From NCBI RefSeq assembly GCF_021502675.1, contig NZ_JAKFHA010000007.1:178351-242350 (forward strand): DNA of 64,000 nucleotides, in the 5' to 3' direction. Source of the stretch: Yinghuangia soli. GTDB lineage: Bacteria; Actinomycetota; Actinomycetes; Streptomycetales; Streptomycetaceae. Positions 29,001 through 36,417 of this stretch are shown here, in pieces. The notes below the pieces were generated by a model that saw only the letters and a program-made list of their open reading frames with translations, was not told the DNA's origin and searched no databases. The stretch's first letter is position 1. Each line of letters starts with the position of its first letter. A program made the translations under genes and the position numbers.

Positions 29001-29087
29001 ATGCGACAACTCGGGGAGCCGGCCGACGAACACAGGACTGACCGCAGCAGTGGACACGAGGTCGAGCATGCCATGCGGAACCGGCAC
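26049..29087 (-). CDS. Large ATP-binding LuxR-family (LAL) transcriptional regulator
   Basis: 1012 residues from GTG 29087, with an AAGGAGG Shine-Dalgarno. The N-terminal AAA/STAND ATPase shows Walker A GEAGVGKT (49-56), Walker B LVVAFEDLHWAD (158-169) and a YRADAIDRRHPL sensor-like region. The long central part is TPR-like helices, and the C-terminal LuxR HTH (LTPRERDVLRLVVDGRSNRQIAEE, about 935-1000) completes the protein. LAL regulators are usually activators that respond to an inducer. Candidate targets are the neighbouring lipoprotein gene and the membrane operon at 30 kb, whose upstream region has CCTAGG-type repeats. This link is inference. Confidence 0.95.
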   Translation of the reverse strand: MPVPHGMLDLVSTAAVSPVFVGRLPELSHLADALRAADAGTPGVVLIAGEAGVGKTRLLQEFFDQAEGTGAVTAVGGCLELGAEGLPFAPVSAAMRALTDVLGPELAEAVAGREQDLAWVMPHLAPVPSGGASGDYDRARLFELMLRVLERLGEDRTLVVAFEDLHWADASTRELLSFLIRSMRRGRILIVGTYRADAIDRRHPLRPLLVELDRIRTVRRLDLGRLTRAQVGDQLRGILGEEPSRRLVRQIFQKSEGNAFFVEELACSVRCGRLTELSDTLRDLLLIRVEDLPDATQSVVRVAAVGGSTVGHPLLAEVAGMDNTQLDDALRSAVSMHVLVPTKDGEGYQFRHALVREAVRDDLLPGERMRMYVRYAEGLEKRPDLVPCDEYSSRLAMYWYHAGRATEALPAVLAAAETARSRYAFGEQFRLLERALELWEQVPEPELLTGMTLLDLLTAAIAPARFDTAYDRALAFCRQALDLVDPEQDPRRAASLWAIRAGLLRNSNRASGLVELQKAEALLVGLPPSIEHARVLGQIARDEMLDHPTEQSIATAREALAIAKSVGRHPADEATILKTLGCLVVSLGRPEEGLAYFEEARAIAARASEPDIMCLVLSNLASVLEGLGRHREAVEAGRESLAIARERGLVRGLGSFSIGNLAEALVSLGEWTEAAAVLDEVFDYDPKPETVGHAYRLVVEIALARGDIAAANAALERAREIAGSTYIEPQFLIPLRMLEVSVARRVGRLADVRELIRLELRGAFPAGHQRYVWPLLLEAARAEGDATELAGYPRGGAELKARQEVLKRMRTAALALAQDCDLDTAHAVNLRAELARAEGEATVEHWEEAVAAWELTSKPYALARVRSRLATALIAAGDRPRAAEQLSLAHAAAVALGARPLTEETELLARRARLVIDGGTPAPGGSGAPAAAGRAEAVPTGEPQDGPALTPRERDVLRLVVDGRSNRQIAEELFISVKTASVHVSNILGKLEVSSRGEAAALAHRLQLVDSA

Positions 29088-29308
29088 GAAGCGCCTCCTT
29101 TTCTCCCATGGCGAACGAGTTGCCGCAGGTCACAGCCGATTTGCCCGGCAGGCACACCGCCCGCGTGACGCGCGGCACGCCGCCCGGCGCGGCCCCGCGG
29201 CGCGAATCGGCTCACGCGGCGCGCCCTCCGGTCCCGCGGCGCGGACCGGGTCTGCGGATCCGGCGCCGCCGCCCCGCGGCTGCCCGGGTCGGGCCCGCCG
29301 GGGAACGC

Positions 29309-29350
29309 GGAAGGGTCCAGGGCACCCCCGACGGTGTCCTGGACCCTTCC
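29309..29350. terminator. Terminator between the 62-aa gene and the LAL regulator
   Basis: Stem GGAAGGGTCCAGG (29309-29321) with its complement CCTGGACCCTTCC (29338-29350), plus further inner pairing (CACC/GGTG). It is 140 bp beyond the stop of the minus-strand small gene. The rest of 29088-29492 holds no convincing gene. Confidence 0.75.
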
Positions 29351-29492
29351 GGGGCCGCGGCCGTTCCCTCTGTCCAGGGACCGCCCTCGGCCGGCCTTGC
29401 CTTGCGCGCCTGCCCGCTGTTCACCGTTGTGCGGTACGGGCCGGCGCGCCGCGTCGGGGCCGCCGGTGCGTCCGGCCGGCCTCGGCGCGCGC

Positions 29493-29681
29493 TCACATCG
29501 CGGGCCGGACGGATCCGGCGATGCCTCCGCTGCTGCTTACCCTGGAACTCGCCCCGGCGGCGGCGCGCTCCTGGCGCCGCGCCTCGCGGCGGTTCCGGAG
29601 GGCGAAGCGCACCCGGCGCTCCTGGGCGGCAGCCGCGTGGAGCTCCTGCGCACGGGCCTGGAACATTTCGTACTCGAGCAT
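29493..29681 (-). CDS. Small basic protein, unknown function (62 aa)
   Basis: ATG 29681 is preceded by ATAAGGAGAACGCA, a strong ribosome site. The product begins MLEYEMFQARAQELHAAAAQ, followed by Arg-rich helix (RRVRFALRNRREARRQER) and a Ser/Gly tail. It is probably a soluble amphipathic helix with a basic face that could bind nucleic acid or membrane; no domain is recognised. It is divergent from the three-paralogue membrane operon and upstream of the LAL regulator. Confidence 0.75.
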   Translation of the reverse strand: MLEYEMFQARAQELHAAAAQERRVRFALRNRREARRQERAAAGASSRVSSSGGIAGSVRPAM

Positions 29682-29820
29682 TGCGTTCTCCTTATGAGGA
29701 TCCCGTCGCGGACCTTTTCCGCTCCGGGGCCTCCCGGTCTCCCGGGGGCATGTCATAAGGTTCGCGTCCCAGTCGGGGGGCGGGCATCGGGCGGATGCCC
29801 GATCTTGATGCCCCGGACTG

Positions 29821-29902
29821 CCTTAGGCGCCGCCTAGGCACTGCCTAAGTACCTAGGGCCCTCCGGCCCGGCCGCCTTGTGAAGGACTCGGGGATACCTA
29901 GG
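29821..29902. promoter_or_regulatory. Cluster of five CCTAGG/CCTAAG motifs
   Basis: CCTTAGG (29821), CCTAGG (29833), CCTAAG (29844), CCTAGG (29852) and CCTAGG (29897) lie in the divergent promoter region between the 62-residue gene and the membrane operon, the first four spaced 8-12 bp. CTAG is rare in GC-rich actinomycete DNA, so five related sites in 82 bp suggest a multi-site operator, possibly for a LuxR/NarL-type regulator. Confidence 0.55.
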
Positions 29903-30024
29903 GCATGCCGAAAAGGCCGTAGCGGCTTGCGGACGCCCCTGTCATGATCGACTCCCGCACGCGGCCAACCATTTAGTGGTTTGTGGTCTGTTGCCGCGGC
30001 CATCCCCTTTTGTCCGGAGTAGAT

Positions 30025-30885
30025 GTGTCCTCGTTGTCCGGAAGACCGGCGGGCGAAAGCCCCCCGGCTCCCGAAGCTGTGCCCTCGGCGGCATCCGACG
30101 TCGTACTCGAAGCCTCCAGTCCTGGTGCGGGTGTCCCGGGCCCGGACGACGCGACCGGCGCTCCGCGCCCGCACCGCAAGGTGTTCACCGGCCCGCTGTT
30201 CGCCTGGGCTGTGCTGCTCGGCGTTCTGGCCGGCGCCGGAACCGGCTACGGGATCCAGGCGTCCCGCGCCGAGGCAGCCCTCCCGCCGCTGGTCGCCAAG
30301 GGGCCGGGCATCTCCTACGCCCCCGCCGGCACCGCCCCGCTCGTCCTGCCCGCCGAGCAGGACGACCAGGTCCGCCGCGCCGGCGACCTGCGCGACCTGC
30401 TCCTTCCGGCCCCGGACGGCAGCCGCCCATGGCCGCGGCCGGCCGGCGTCGACGAGTGGCTCTCGCTCAGCGAGCAGGCCTCCGCCTACGACAGCCCGGC
30501 GGATGCGCTCTCGTCCGCGCACAAATCGGGGTGGCGGCGCACCGCCATCCGGTGCTGGACCGAGAACGGCCGCACCGACGTGCAGATCCAGCTCATGCAG
30601 TTCACCAGCGCCAAGGCCGCGGCCCGCAAGGAACTGGAAGAGGACGGCTACTGGACGAGCTCCGGGGAGCACAGGCTCGGCGTCAACGTCGACATCCCCG
30701 GCACCGACACCGGCGTGGTGCGGATCTGGACGGACGAGGTGCGGAACGAGAGATCCGCGCCCTATCTCGCCCGGGCACTCGCCTGGCGCGGCGACATCTA
30801 CATGTTCATCTGGGTGATGTCGAAGGACCCCATCGACCAGGCCCACGTCGTGGACCTGGCCCGGCGCCAGGCGGCGAGGCTGTGA
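30025..30885 (+). CDS. Single-span membrane protein, first of three paralogues
   Basis: 286 residues from GTG 30025, with GGAG 5 nt upstream. A cytoplasmic Pro/Ser/Ala-rich N-terminus of about 50 residues is followed by one TM helix (FAWAVLLGVLAGAGTGYGI) and an extracytoplasmic domain of about 200 residues. The domain opens with DLRDLLLPAPDG and has a DVQIQLMQF strand, features repeated in the next two genes (DLPAGLLPPPSG/DVQIELTRM and DIRALLLPKPQG/RTEVYLLHF). The function is not known. It overlaps the next gene by GTGA. Confidence 0.85.
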   Translation: MSSLSGRPAGESPPAPEAVPSAASDVVLEASSPGAGVPGPDDATGAPRPHRKVFTGPLFAWAVLLGVLAGAGTGYGIQASRAEAALPPLVAKGPGISYAPAGTAPLVLPAEQDDQVRRAGDLRDLLLPAPDGSRPWPRPAGVDEWLSLSEQASAYDSPADALSSAHKSGWRRTAIRCWTENGRTDVQIQLMQFTSAKAAARKELEEDGYWTSSGEHRLGVNVDIPGTDTGVVRIWTDEVRNERSAPYLARALAWRGDIYMFIWVMSKDPIDQAHVVDLARRQAARL

Positions 30886-31679
30886 CGGAGACCAAGAGCT
30901 CGCGGACCTTCCAATGGGCCGCGGCGGGCACCGCCTGGGGCCTGCTCGTCCTGGCCGGCGGCCTCGGATACGTCGGCTACACGATCCTCCACGACGACGG
31001 CCCGGCCGCCGCGCGGCCGGGGGTGGCCGCGGCCGCACCCGGCGGCCGACCGAGCCCGCCGCCGCAACCCGGCCTGGCGGCCGCCGCGGACGGCACGCAC
31101 GAAGGTGATCTGCCGGCCGGCCTGCTGCCGCCGCCGTCCGGCTGGGTGCTCGGTGCGGACCGCGCCCAACACGGCCGGCAGGGCCTGCTGCCCCGCAACG
31201 TGGTCGAGGCCTCGCTGCAGAGGTCGCTGGACTTCGCCGCCATGGCCACCGGCAAGCGGGGCCGCAGCGCCGCCGAAGTCCTGGACGCACAGGGCTGGTC
31301 GGGCACAGCGTTCCGGACATACCGCTCGGTGACGAACTCGATGGACGTGCAGATCGAACTGACCCGGATGTCCCCCTCCGCGGTCCGCGAGAACGGCGAA
31401 TCGATGCGGCGGGTCGCCGAACTCGCCAAGGTCGAGCTGCTCGACCCCGGAGTCCTGGACGCCGACGCCTGGTGCATGGCCGGGCCGGGCAGCGTCCTGG
31501 CCGGAACCGGAACCGGTTCCGGCGAAGGCGGCCTGGGCGAACTCGCCTGCAATGCCTCGGTGGGCGACATCCAGGTCAAGGTGTACGCGACCGGCACCGA
31601 ACCGCTGCGCCAGAACGCCGTGTTCGACCTTCTCAAGGCGCAGGTCGACAGATTGCGGAAGGGAGGGCCGACCGCATGA
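30882..31679 (+). CDS. Single-span membrane protein, second paralogue
   Basis: 265 residues from GTG 30882, which overlaps the upstream stop (GTGA). A short N-terminus is followed by a TM helix (GTAWGLLVLAGGLGYVGYTI), a Pro/Ala linker and an outer domain with DLPAGLLPPPSG, DVQIELTRM and two Cys residues (CMAGPGS, LACNASVG) that could form a disulfide. Its stop overlaps the next ATG (ATGA), so the three products are probably made in fixed ratio and may form a complex. Confidence 0.85.
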   Translation: MTETKSSRTFQWAAAGTAWGLLVLAGGLGYVGYTILHDDGPAAARPGVAAAAPGGRPSPPPQPGLAAAADGTHEGDLPAGLLPPPSGWVLGADRAQHGRQGLLPRNVVEASLQRSLDFAAMATGKRGRSAAEVLDAQGWSGTAFRTYRSVTNSMDVQIELTRMSPSAVRENGESMRRVAELAKVELLDPGVLDADAWCMAGPGSVLAGTGTGSGEGGLGELACNASVGDIQVKVYATGTEPLRQNAVFDLLKAQVDRLRKGGPTA

Positions 31680-32575
31680 TCCCCGACGAGACCGTGCCGC
31701 CGCCCGCAGCGCCGGATGCCGCGGGATCCGTGGCGCCTTCGGCACGCGCGACACCCGAAGGGCCCGAGGCACCGTCCGCTGTGACTGCTGTGCAGGCAGC
31801 ACCCGCAGCCGATACACCGGATACGCCGGCCGCGCCCGGCGCCCGCGACCGCCGGAAGCTGCGCAACGCCCTGCGGTGGACAGCCGCCGTGGCCGTGTTC
31901 GCCGCGGTGGCCGGCGGCGTGACCGCCCTCACCACGCTGCCCGACCGCGAGAAGCTCCCCGGGCTGGGCACGTCGCCGGACGGTCGGCACTTGTATCCGG
32001 CCTTGGCGCTGCCGCCGATCCCGGACTCTCCGCCCGGCGCACCCGAAGACCCGGGACGGCGCGACTACGACATCCGGGCGCTGCTGCTGCCCAAGCCGCA
32101 GGGCGCCGTCCCCGACCCGGCCTTCCCCGGCCGCGGCGGGTGGCTGCCGACCGAGAAGTTCACCGCGCTGTACCAGGCTCGGACGACCGTGACGGCGCAG
32201 CTGCGCGACCACGGGCTGCGGCATATCGCGGCGAGCGCCTGGACGACGTCCGACGGCATGCGGACCGAGGTCTACCTGCTGCACTTCGACAACTCCGGCA
32301 TAGCCGAGGCGCTCTTCGACGAACTGTCGTCGTCGCGCCCTCAGGCCGTGGACGGCACACTCACCGACTACGAGCTGCCGCCGGAGACCGACCCGGCCGC
32401 CGACCTGGCGTTCGAAGGCCGAATGGCCGCACCGGATGCTGCGGGCCGCGCGAGCCGCTACGTCCTGATGCAGAACGGCGACGTCGTGGCCTTGGTGCTC
32501 TCCTCGGCGCCGGCCGGGGTCACGCGGGTGCCGTTCGACCAGGCCGTGGCGCTGCAGGGGCAGTTGCTGCGCTGA
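31676..32575 (+). CDS. Single-span membrane protein, third paralogue
   Basis: 299 residues from ATG 31676 (ATGA overlap). A longer acidic, Pro/Ala-rich cytoplasmic part of about 60 residues precedes a TM helix (AAVAVFAAVAGGVTALTTL) and an outer domain with DIRALLLPKPQG, a RTEVYLLHF strand and a final ARASRYVLMQNGDVVALVLSS hairpin. Same layout as the two genes before it; no catalytic motif is visible. A 15-bp terminator stem follows 30 bp after the stop. Confidence 0.85.
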   Translation: MIPDETVPPPAAPDAAGSVAPSARATPEGPEAPSAVTAVQAAPAADTPDTPAAPGARDRRKLRNALRWTAAVAVFAAVAGGVTALTTLPDREKLPGLGTSPDGRHLYPALALPPIPDSPPGAPEDPGRRDYDIRALLLPKPQGAVPDPAFPGRGGWLPTEKFTALYQARTTVTAQLRDHGLRHIAASAWTTSDGMRTEVYLLHFDNSGIAEALFDELSSSRPQAVDGTLTDYELPPETDPAADLAFEGRMAAPDAAGRASRYVLMQNGDVVALVLSSAPAGVTRVPFDQAVALQGQLLR

Positions 32576-32604
32576 GCGGCGGTCCGGACGGACGGAGAGA
32601 TGGC

Positions 32605-32638
32605 GAAGGGGCCCGCACCGTACGGTGCGGGCCCCTTC
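32605..32638. terminator. Shared terminator between the membrane operon and gatB
   Basis: Perfect 15-bp stem, GAAGGGGCCCGCACC (32605-32619) with its complement (32624-32638), and a GTAC loop, between convergent genes. Likely bidirectional. Confidence 0.85.
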
Positions 32639-32662
32639 GTGTCCGTGCACGGCGTGCCCGGG

Positions 32663-34168
32663 TCAGGAGACGCCGAGCTTCTCCAGGATCAGTTCGCGGA
32701 CGCGGGCTGCGTCCGCCTGGCCGCGGGTGGTCTTCATGACCGCGCCGATCAGGGCGCCGACCGGGCCGAGGTTGCCGGCCTGGATCTTGGCGACGGCGTC
32801 CGCCTGGGCGGCGATGGCCTGGTCGATCGCGGCGCCGAGGGCGCCCTCGTCGGAGACCACCTTGAGGCCGCGCTTCTCGACGACCTGGTCCGGGTCGCCC
32901 TCGCCGGCCAGGACGCCCTCGATGACCTGGCGGGCCAGCTTGTCGTTCAGCTCGCCGGCCTTGACCAGCGCGGCGACCCGGGCGACCTGGGCCGGGGTGA
33001 TGGGCAGTGCGGTGACCTCGACGCCGCGCTCGTTGGCGCTGCGGGCGAGCTCGCCCAGCCACCACTTGCGGGCCGCATCGGAGTCGGCGCCGGCCGCGAC
33101 GGTGTCCACGATCGCGTCCACCGCACCGGCGTTGACCAGCGACTGCATGTCGAAGTCGCTGATGCCCCACTCGGCCTGCAGGCGCTTGCGGCGCACCGAC
33201 GGGACCTCGGGCAGCGTGCCGCGCAGTTCCTCGACCCAGTCGCGGGACGGGGCCACCGGGACCAGGTCGGGCTCCGGGAAGTACCGGTAGTCCTCGGCCT
33301 CTTCCTTGACGCGGCCGGCGGTCGTGGTGCCGTCGTCCTCGTGGAAGTGCCGGGTCTCCTGCACGATCGTGCCGCCGTCGGTGAGGACCGTGGCGTGCCG
33401 CTGGATCTCGAAGCGGATGGCCCGCTCGACCGAGCGCAGCGAGTTGACGTTCTTCGTCTCCGAGCGGGTGCCGAACTTCTCCTGGCCGTGCGGGCGCAGC
33501 GAGAGGTTGGCGTCGCAGCGCATCTGGCCGAGCTCCATGCGGGCCTCGGAGACGCCGAGCGCCTTGATGAGGTCGCGCAGTTCGGCCACGTACGCCTTGG
33601 CGATCTCGGGGGCCAGCTCGCCGGCGCCCTCGATCGGCTTGGTGACGATCTCGATGAGCGGGATGCCGCACCGGTTGTAGTCGAGCAGCGAGTAGTCCGC
33701 GCCGTGGATGCGGCCGGTGGCGCCGCCCACGTGGGTCGACTTGCCGGTGTCCTCTTCCATGTGCGCGCGCTCGATGCCGACGCGGTACGTCTTGCCCTGG
33801 ACCTCGACGTCGAGGTACCCGTCGAAGGCGATGGGCTCGTCGTACTGCGAAGTCTGGAAGTTCTTCGGCATGTCCGGATAGAAGTAGTTCTTCCGGGCGA
33901 AGCGGCACCACTCGGCGATGTTGCAGTTGAGCGCGAGGCCGATGCGGATCGCCGACTCGACGGCGGTCCGGTTGACCACCGGCAGGGCGCCGGGCAGGCC
34001 CAGGCAGGTCGGGCAGACCTGGCTGTTGGGCTCGCCGCCGAACTCGGTGGCGCAGCCGCAGAACATCTTGGTCGCGGTGCCGAGCTCGACGTGTACCTCG
34101 AGGCCCATGACCGGGTCGAACGAGGACAGCGCGTCCTCGTACGACATCAGGTTGGCAGTGCTGGTCAC
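32663..34168 (-). CDS. gatB: Aspartyl/glutamyl-tRNA amidotransferase subunit B
   Basis: 501 residues. The GatB subunit of GatCAB phosphorylates Glu-tRNA(Gln) (or Asp-tRNA(Asn)) and receives ammonia from GatA. It shows [20 protein letters not shown], the Cys pairs CGC and [13 protein letters not shown] for zinc, and the YQ/tail domain ([23 protein letters not shown]) that binds tRNA. GTG 34168 overlaps the stop of the small upstream gene by GTGA and has GAGGGA upstream; [10 protein letters not shown] nine codons inside is not needed as a start. Confidence 0.97.
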   Translation of the reverse strand: MTSTANLMSYEDALSSFDPVMGLEVHVELGTATKMFCGCATEFGGEPNSQVCPTCLGLPGALPVVNRTAVESAIRIGLALNCNIAEWCRFARKNYFYPDMPKNFQTSQYDEPIAFDGYLDVEVQGKTYRVGIERAHMEEDTGKSTHVGGATGRIHGADYSLLDYNRCGIPLIEIVTKPIEGAGELAPEIAKAYVAELRDLIKALGVSEARMELGQMRCDANLSLRPHGQEKFGTRSETKNVNSLRSVERAIRFEIQRHATVLTDGGTIVQETRHFHEDDGTTTAGRVKEEAEDYRYFPEPDLVPVAPSRDWVEELRGTLPEVPSVRRKRLQAEWGISDFDMQSLVNAGAVDAIVDTVAAGADSDAARKWWLGELARSANERGVEVTALPITPAQVARVAALVKAGELNDKLARQVIEGVLAGEGDPDQVVEKRGLKVVSDEGALGAAIDQAIAAQADAVAKIQAGNLGPVGALIGAVMKTTRGQADAARVRELILEKLGVS

Positions 34169-34398
34169 AGTCCCTCGATCTCCGTCAGTTCGTCCTGCTC
34201 CTCGCGCAGCGAGCGGATCAGCAGGGCGAAGCCGGTGATCACGGCCGCGGCCGAGATGATCGCGTCGGTCATCTCCAGCTTGTCGTGCTTGCCCTTGGCT
34301 TCCTTGATCTGCTTCATGACGCCGATCGCGCCGAACACCTGCATGCCGAGGCCGATGAACTTGCCGGCCTTGCTCTTGGGGGCCTTCTTCTTGGCCAT
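34165..34398 (-). CDS. Small membrane protein between gatA and gatB (77 aa)
   Basis: ATG 34398 has CAGGAGA upstream. A Lys-rich N-terminus ([14 protein letters not shown]) is followed by two hydrophobic stretches ([15 protein letters not shown] and [20 protein letters not shown]) and an acidic C-terminus ([12 protein letters not shown]). It overlaps gatB by 4 nt, so it is co-translated with an essential tRNA-amidation enzyme, though no link in function is known. Confidence 0.85.
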   Translation of the reverse strand: MAKKKAPKSKAGKFIGLGMQVFGAIGVMKQIKEAKGKHDKLEMTDAIISAAAVITGFALLIRSLREEQDELTEIEGL

Positions 34399-34457
34399 CT
34401 GGATCCGTCTCCTGGGAAAGCGTCGGAAGGGCTACTCGGAAGGGCTGCTCGGACGGG

Positions 34458-35951
34458 CTACAGCGCCGGGGCCTGGTCGAGCAGCGGGGCGCCCCACCGG
34501 TCGAGGAACGCGGCCTCGACCGCGGCACCGACCTTGTAGAGGCGGTCGTCGGCCATGGTCGGGGCGATGATCTGCAGGCCGACCGGCAGGCCGTCCTCGG
34601 GCGCCAGCCCGCACGGCAGCGACATCGCGGCGTTCCCGGCCAGGTTCGACGGGATCGTGCACAGGTCGGCCAGGTACATCGCCATCGGGTCGTCGGCGCG
34701 CTCGCCGATCGGGAAGGCGGTGGTCGGCGTGGTGGGCGAGATCAGGACGTCGACCTGGGCGAACGCGGCGTCGAAGTCGCGGGCGATGAGGGTGCGCACC
34801 TTCTGCGCCTGCCCGTAGTAGGCGTCGTAGTAACCCGACGACAGGGCGTAGGTGCCGAGCATGATGCGGCGCTTCACCTCGGGGCCGAAGCCGGCCTCGC
34901 GGGTGAGCGACATGACCTCTTCGGCCGAGCGGTCGCCGTTGTCGCCGACCCGCAGGCCGTAGCGCATCGCGTCGAAGCGCGCGAGGTTGGACGACGCCTC
35001 GGAGGGGGCGATGAGGTAGTACGCGGGCATCGCGTAGTCGAAGTGCGGGCAGGAGATCTCGACGACCTCGGCACCGAGCTCGCGGAGCAGCTCGACCGAC
35101 TCGTTGAAGCGCTCCAGCACGCCGGCCTGGTAGCCGTCGCCGCCGAACTCCTTGACCACGCCGATGCGCATGCCGCGCACATCGCCGTTGCGGGCCGCGC
35201 CGACGACGTCCGGGACGGGCGCGTCGATCGAGGTGGAGTCGAGCGGGTCGTGCCCGGCGATGGCGGCGTGCAGCAGGGCCGCGTCCAGCACGGTCCGGGC
35301 GCACGGGCCGCCCTGGTCGAGCGACGAGGAGAACGCGACGAGGCCGTAGCGCGAGACGCTGCCGTAGGTCGGCTTGACGCCGACCGTGCCGGTGACCGCG
35401 CCGGGCTGGCGGATCGAGCCGCCGGTGTCGGTGCCGATCGCGAGCGGGGCCTCGAAGGCGGCGAGCGCGGCCGCGCTGCCGCCGCCGGAGCCGCCCGGGA
35501 TGCGGGTGAGGTCCCACGGGTTGCCGGTCGGGCCGTACGCGGAGTTCTCGGTGGAGGACCCCATGGCGAATTCGTCCATGTTGGTCTTGCCGAGGATGAC
35601 GACGCCGGCCTCCTTGAGGCGGCGCGTCACGGTGGCGTCGTACGGCGGGATCCAGCCTTCGAGGATCTTCGAGCCGCAGGTGGTCGGCACGCCCTGGGTG
35701 ACGAAGACGTCCTTGAGGGCGAGCGGCACGCCGGCCAGCGGGCCGAGCGCGTCGCCCTTGGCGCGGCGCTCGTCGACCGCCTTGGCGGCGTTCAGTGCGC
35801 CTTCGGTGTCGACGTGCAGGAAGGCGTGGACCTTCGCGTCCACTTCGGTGATCCGGTCGAGGTGCGCCTGCGCGACCTCGACGGCGGACACCTCGCCCGC
35901 GGCGATGCGCGCGGCGGTCTCGGCTGCGGTGAGCCGGGTCAGGTCGGCCAT
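34458..35951 (-). CDS. gatA: Aspartyl/glutamyl-tRNA amidotransferase subunit A
   Basis: 497 residues. Amidase-signature enzyme that releases ammonia from glutamine for GatB. The Ser-cisSer-Lys triad is seen as Lys in [20 protein letters not shown] and serines in [20 protein letters not shown] and [16 protein letters not shown] 35951 lies just after the gatC stop and shares its GGAGGAG ribosome site. Order gatC-gatA-small gene-gatB on one strand. Confidence 0.97.
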   Translation of the reverse strand: MADLTRLTAAETAARIAAGEVSAVEVAQAHLDRITEVDAKVHAFLHVDTEGALNAAKAVDERRAKGDALGPLAGVPLALKDVFVTQGVPTTCGSKILEGWIPPYDATVTRRLKEAGVVILGKTNMDEFAMGSSTENSAYGPTGNPWDLTRIPGGSGGGSAAALAAFEAPLAIGTDTGGSIRQPGAVTGTVGVKPTYGSVSRYGLVAFSSSLDQGGPCARTVLDAALLHAAIAGHDPLDSTSIDAPVPDVVGAARNGDVRGMRIGVVKEFGGDGYQAGVLERFNESVELLRELGAEVVEISCPHFDYAMPAYYLIAPSEASSNLARFDAMRYGLRVGDNGDRSAEEVMSLTREAGFGPEVKRRIMLGTYALSSGYYDAYYGQAQKVRTLIARDFDAAFAQVDVLISPTTPTTAFPIGERADDPMAMYLADLCTIPSNLAGNAAMSLPCGLAPEDGLPVGLQIIAPTMADDRLYKVGAAVEAAFLDRWGAPLLDQAPAL

Positions 35952-35953
35952 GT

Positions 35954-36253
35954 CTACTGCTCCTCCCCGAGGATCCGCGGGACGCGGAAACGCTGGTCCT
36001 CGGCGGCCGGCGCACCGGAGAGGGCCTGCTCGGGAGTCAGTCCCGGGCGGATCTCGTCGGGCCGCATGACGTTCGTCAGCGGCAGCGGGTGCGACGTCGG
36101 CGGAATGTCGTCGGCGGCGACCTCGCCGACGCGGGCTACCGCGCCGATGATGTCGTCGAGCTGGGTGGCGAGGTGGTCGAGCTCCTCGGCCCCGAGCTCC
36201 AGCCGCGACAGCCGGGCGAGGTGGGCGACCTCCTCGCGCGTGATGCCAGGCAT
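35954..36253 (-). CDS. gatC: Aspartyl/glutamyl-tRNA amidotransferase subunit C
   Basis: 99 residues. A belt-like subunit that stabilises GatA on GatB. Starts [20 protein letters not shown] and contains the conserved [18 protein letters not shown] helix and [16 protein letters not shown] stretch. ATG 36253 has AAGGAA upstream. First gene of the gat unit; the promoter is likely within 36255-36340. Confidence 0.97.
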   Translation of the reverse strand: MPGITREEVAHLARLSRLELGAEELDHLATQLDDIIGAVARVGEVAADDIPPTSHPLPLTNVMRPDEIRPGLTPEQALSGAPAAEDQRFRVPRILGEEQ

Positions 36254-36350
36254 GCAGCGTTCCTTCTAGGAGTGGCTGGGAAGGGATTCAGACTGTCGCC
36301 ATCCTAGTTGCCGCGGCTTGCCGGGCCGCTCGGATATGCCCCGGGCCTGT

Positions 36351-36394
36351 GGACAACCGCAGGACAACCGCAGGAGGACCGCGGGACGACCGCC
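36351..36394. repeat. 11-bp tandem repeat (GGACAACCGCA), 4 units
   Basis: Two exact GGACAACCGCA units (36351-36372) and two variants (GGAGGACCGCG, GGACGACCGCC) in the spacer between gatC and the RmdB-like gene. Same period and length as the array after gltX but a different sequence. Confidence 0.9.
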
Positions 36395-36417
36395 CGCACG
36401 GGTGGGGCCGTACGGGG

